Assembly: GCA_032209605.1 (NCBI GenBank) | Contig: JASFXZ010000093.1 | Span: 186,001-250,000, forward strand | Length of the DNA: 64,000 nt | Direction: 5' to 3' | From: Mactromeris polynyma | Taxonomy: Eukaryota; Mollusca; Bivalvia; Venerida; Mactridae | Program-made: the position numbers and the translations under genes | Part shown: in pieces, positions 60,470 through 64,000 of the stretch | Numbering within the stretch: the first letter of the stretch is position 1 | Layout: each line of letters starts with the position of its first letter | Notes under the pieces: generated by a model | Seen by the model: the letters and a program-made list of their open reading frames with translations, nothing else | Told to the model about the DNA's origin: nothing | Database searches by the model: none

Positions 60470-60532
60470 TTCACTTTACGTCATCACTGAAATATGTGAC
60501 ATAACTTCCGGTGTCATGTTATCGTAATAATT
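60470..60532 (+). promoter_or_regulatory. Candidate promoter of exon C
   Basis: TTTACGTCATC (CRE/ATF-like) at 60475-60485 and ACTTCCGGT (ETS-like) at 60504-60512 lie within 60 bp of the start codon. The in-frame TGA at about 60497 argues that this is a first exon. Activity is untested. Confidence 0.35.
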
Positions 60533-60923
60533 ATGGAAAATCTTCCGTACAAAAATGGAACAAGGTTTCCGAATGGAGGAAGGTCGCCAATCAAAACAAA
60601 TCAAGATTGTTTCTGTACCAGACACGAGGATAATGACTATCCAAGATCCCCATCTCGGTCTCCAACCCGCAATGTTGGGTCTGCTCAAACCGGAAGTGCG
60701 AGTGTTTCACGCGCACCCTCCACACGTAGTCTTCCACCAGATATATTTGCGGATATAAATAATGTCAGTGCCTTTGTGTACGGTCCCGGGGGTAGTGATG
60801 GCACTGACATGTCACAGTTTAATCCTAAAACTAAAGTTAACGAAACCAATAAGGATAAACAATTAACTGATTGGAACGGGGTGATGCAGGACTTGTTCTA
60901 CAATCTGGATAATGTAGATTTAG
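60533..60923 (+). CDS. Candidate alternative first coding exon C (130 codons)
   Basis: ATG opens 130 codons plus one base, then the perfect donor GTAAGT (60924-60929). The frame is rich in Ser/Pro/Arg (PRSPSRSPTRN) with several proline-directed phosphorylation-like sites. It ends in a Asp/Asn/Leu-rich segment (WNGVMQDLFYNLDNVDL). No signal peptide or membrane segment. I do not recognise the family. It ends in phase 1 like exons A and B, consistent with alternative 5' ends of one gene whose shared exons lie beyond 64000. The +1 frame (60555-60758) is a shadow. Confidence 0.6.
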
Positions 60924-60929
60924 GTAAGT

Positions 60930-63280
60930 GACTAAATATCACAAGGAGGTAACATGGTGTACTCTTTTCACTCAATATCAGTCGAATTAATATTACAGTA
61001 AAACCTCACATAAAGACCACCTCGAAATGTATACCACCTCATGAATAAGACCCATTGTCATAGACCAGTTATTAATTTTTCTTCCATATGTTAACCGTAG
61101 ATAATATAACTCGACCACTTTACAGCTAAGACGGACTTTCATCAGCATCTATGGTGGTCTTGTTGTTGAGGTTTCACTGTACTGAGAAATGGTTACGATA
61201 CACCATCGATTGTGTCCGTTCACTACGAAATACTTCAGATCTCCTACTAAATCACCAATTTCGTAATGTTATTTTGTATTGTTTTGCCTCTCAAATCAAA
61301 TATTGGAGAATATCGTTTCTCACACTGGTGATTATGACGAGTATTATTTTCTAAATACATGTACACAAATTCGTTTCCAAAGTACAACTATGATCTGAGG
61401 TTCAGTTTGGGAGACGTTTTCACATTTTCACATTTGTGAATGAGTGTGAACTTTCCAACTGGCTACTTATTTGATTGTCGTCACTTTATTAAGTTTATTT
61501 CAACAACTTATTTTTGTGGTTGGACATTCATTTGACATTTTGACTCCAAGCACACAAATCAATCATTTAAATTTTCAAATGAATCAAATTATAATTTATA
61601 ACCATAATTTTTTGGATAATACAGATCCTAAAATACCAGTTGTGTATACAGTACGCTTGTATGTACTATAGACTCTCATATACGCAACGAGACACTTAAT
61701 ATATTAATCATATTTCAACAAAAGTGTAGGATTTCGTCTAGGATGAAATATATCTAGCACAGAGAGCGGTTCATGGAGTTAGGGAGACTTATAGTTACAG
61801 GTCCGCTATACTTACCCGGATTTCACCTGTTTAACTTTCTCTCAAGTGTTTTCATACCCGCTCGGTGATAAGTTCGTATATTTTGTCCCCTGAAAGTGAC
61901 AATTTTGTGATAATGTTGATCCACTTAGATTTTCTATTCTTCATTATGTTGTTTTATAATCTAATTTGTAAACCACAACGTTTTGATTAAAGGTCACGCT
62001 AAGACGAGGGTGATGTTAGCATGTTTTATCTATGATTGTACAAGTTGTGACAAATTGTCCATTTTGCGAAGTCATTTCAACTTTTCGTTTTGCAAACAGA
62101 CATATATGTTCAATGTGTCACATAAAATGCTCAGTCTGTTTGAGATATGCTGAAATATGGCCCTTAAACGATCGAATACCAATGAAACTTGGTATAGTGT
62201 TTGTATGTTTGATGATAGAATATTCTAGGTTGGGATACTGTATCTTTTAAGCAGAGGTTTTTCCATGGAGTGAGTTTTTGAAAGGTGATTTCTACTTTCC
62301 AACGTGTGGTTGGCCAGACCTTGTGGTACATATGTCTGTAATAGGATATGCGATCGAAAGTGTTCATCGTTTTAGGAGTGTATGCAATTCATTTTCGATT
62401 AGCACTATTAATTCTAATCTTTGTTGTCACGCCATGGTGAACTGTAAATACATTACCACAGTATACTAGTTATTCAAATAGTGTAGGCGATATAAACGTT
62501 CATTTGTCCAAAGGCAGAAGTGATATATGTCTAGTCATTGTTTTAATTGTGGGTGGAACATGTGTATATCTACTTTATAATTAACATCAGTCTATTTTAT
62601 CTTAAAGTTGGGTGGGGTGTATGCAGTTTGAAGTTTTTTTATAATTTAAAAATACCACACTTATATTGTCTTCAAATTTAAGATGGGTGGATTACTTGTG
62701 TTTGTCTATTATGTGTATTGATACTTTTTTTTCCGAACATTTGAACAACGCCTCGGGGAATCAAATATCAATGCGTCACTAAAAATGAACTTTGTATTCA
62801 AACTGAACAGATATTGCAAAATCGAAAACGGATTGCAAATATCCGGCAGGTTCAGTTACCTGAATTCCAGGTTCTCTTGGACTTATCAACAACTTTATTA
62901 CACGAGTGTTGACATGTTTATATAAGTACATTAATTACTGCTATGATTAAGTTACGTATTACATTTCCCCTTGGTAGGTGCCCAGTAAATGGATATATCT
63001 ATAATACATGATAGTAAAATTGTGACATATCGCATTTATTACTTTAAGTAAAATTACTGTTGTAATGTAAGATGTGTTTGCGTATTATAATGACTGGTTT
63101 GACAACGGTTTTTGGACAATACAAAAATACATACTACTAGTAACACATATGTTGACAGTACATGTACAATAATGCCGGTGTAAAGATGGCATTTTGGACC
63201 AAATGTGCTTCACTGAATTTTTTGAAGATAATCTTGAGTTGTCTCTTACACAAATAAGAACTACATTCTGTATGCCAATT
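60930..63280. other. Presumed intron after exon C
   Basis: Holds a MITE (60996-61179). Otherwise AT-rich with no exon that I can support; short frames at 61151-62469 lack splice context. Confidence 0.35.
60996..61179. mobile_element. TA-flanked MITE, intact copy
   Basis: TA (60994-60995), CAGTAAAACCTCACATAAAG ... GGTGGTCTTGTTGTTGAGG, TTTCACTG, TA (61180-61181). About 184 bp, same family, about 2 bp differences in the TIR. Confidence 0.75.
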
Positions 63281-63840
63281 AAGAACTGTGCTCACTTGGT
63301 CAACGTAGCATATGATGCATGTGATGTTGGTCTATGCTCGCTTGGCCGATTACGGTCTGTGCTCATTAGCTCAATGTAGACCTCGGTTCATTAAACTTAA
63401 GTAGACATTCGCTCATTATGCCAATGTAGGCACGTACACACGTGGCTAATGCAGTCTTATCTCAGTAAGCCAATCATTAGGCCTATGGCCACTATGCCAA
63501 TGTAGACAAGTGCTCACTAAACCAACGTATATATATGATCGCCGCTGTACGATTCCCAACCTCTTCTTTAAGTGACGTCATTTCGAGAAAACGTCAAATG
63601 TCATGTCATTAAGTTCTGACAGTAAGCAATATTTGCCCCATATGGCAATTTGAAATGAATTGACCATGTGGAGTAAATATTGTTTCCTGCTTACAAATCG
63701 TGGCATCACATGTTTCGTTTTCTTGAAATGACGTCACTTACAGAAGAGGTTGGAAATCACATAGCGGCGCTCACATGTGCTCGCCAGGCATATGTAGGTC
63801 CGCGCTCTCTAGGCTCACCGGTCTTAATTTAGGAGACAGC
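63281..63840. repeat. Degenerate minisatellite, 'gctcactaagccaatgtagac' type
   Basis: Repeated GTGCTCA(C/T)TA.GCCAA(T)GTAGAC units of about 28-30 bp before and after the foldback element at 63541-63768. Units are highly variable, so the array is old. Confidence 0.55.
63541..63768. mobile_element. Foldback MITE with ~54-bp inverted arms
   Basis: The left arm (GCCGCTGTACGATTCCCAAC, CTCTTCTTTAAGTGACGTCA, TTTCGAGAAAACG) is matched by the inverted right arm ending at 63768. Each arm contains TGACGTCA. The inner part is also partly palindromic (GTAAGC..CAATATTT..CCA.ATGG). There is no coding content. It interrupts the minisatellite. Confidence 0.8.
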
Positions 63841-64000
63841 ATTGCTTTAATATACTCGTTCTTACAGATCGAGGACTCAACGCGAAACTGTTCTAAGTGC
63901 GTATAAATAAGAAGACGATGGGACAGTTTTGCGTTCAGCTCTCGAGGTATTTACTCAACTTCTTGGGCGCATATTGTGTTCATTCCTCCCTTTTGATTGT
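63841..64000. other. Unassigned end of window
   Basis: No feature supported. Confidence 0.4.

Larger units (their letters stand above)
51363..60470. other. Presumed long intron / upstream region of exon C
   Basis: Mostly unassigned AT-rich DNA. Supported items inside are two MITE loci (52236-52412, 58546-58951), a SINE (53862-54012), a dispersed repeat near 57480-57550 and an AT tandem repeat (58333-58400). Short frames elsewhere lack motif and splice support. Confidence 0.35.

Overview
The window looks like nuclear DNA of an AT-rich invertebrate, most likely a mollusc and probably a bivalve. The evidence is two spliced animal genes with GT-AG introns, no bacterial-style operons, and an intergenic landscape of tRNA-derived SINEs, broken non-LTR retrotransposons, Tc1-type transposase remnants, TA-flanked MITEs and the 'ggtcaaggtcac' and 'atgcccccc' type dispersed repeats common in bivalves. 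The taxon is inference; no alignment was run.

Layout. 1-2.3 kb: SINE-like tails, a LINE scrap and a probable ORC4 promoter with a non-coding first exon. 2.3-10.8 kb: ORC4, 12 coding exons, + strand, complete at 435 aa. 10.8-13.1 kb: spacer with a MITE and an antisense LINE scrap. 13.2-22.5 kb: the mitochondrial poly(A) polymerase MTPAP, 9 coding exons, + strand, complete at 600 aa. All exon joins in both genes keep frame and phase. 22.5-45.8 kb: gene-poor accessory DNA. It holds a tRNA-Thr-like SINE, a 2.3-kb element bounded by inverted ends loaded with CAACGTTG repeats, degenerate minisatellites, a Tc1 transposase pseudogene, a non-LTR retrotransposon split by a second insertion, a Tc1-like helix-turn-helix fragment split by an intron-like sequence, and a 43-bp minisatellite. 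45.8-64 kb: probably the 5' part of one more + strand gene, with three candidate 5' coding exons (45840-45870, 51258-51362, 60533-60923) that all end in phase 1. Its body would lie beyond the window and I do not recognise it. The right end carries a degenerate minisatellite interrupted by a near-perfect foldback element.

How the genes relate. ORC4 (replication licensing) and MTPAP (mitochondrial mRNA polyadenylation) lie head to tail about 2.4 kb apart. Each appears to have its own promoter: CCAAT, YY1-like and E2F-like motifs for ORC4; CCAAT and paired ETS-like motifs for MTPAP. Nothing suggests shared function. The features most worth a second look are the CAACGTTG foldback element, a repeat-borne perfect inverted nuclear-receptor site in ORC4 intron 4, the tandemly amplified MITE end near 58.5 kb, and the alternative-first-exon gene.
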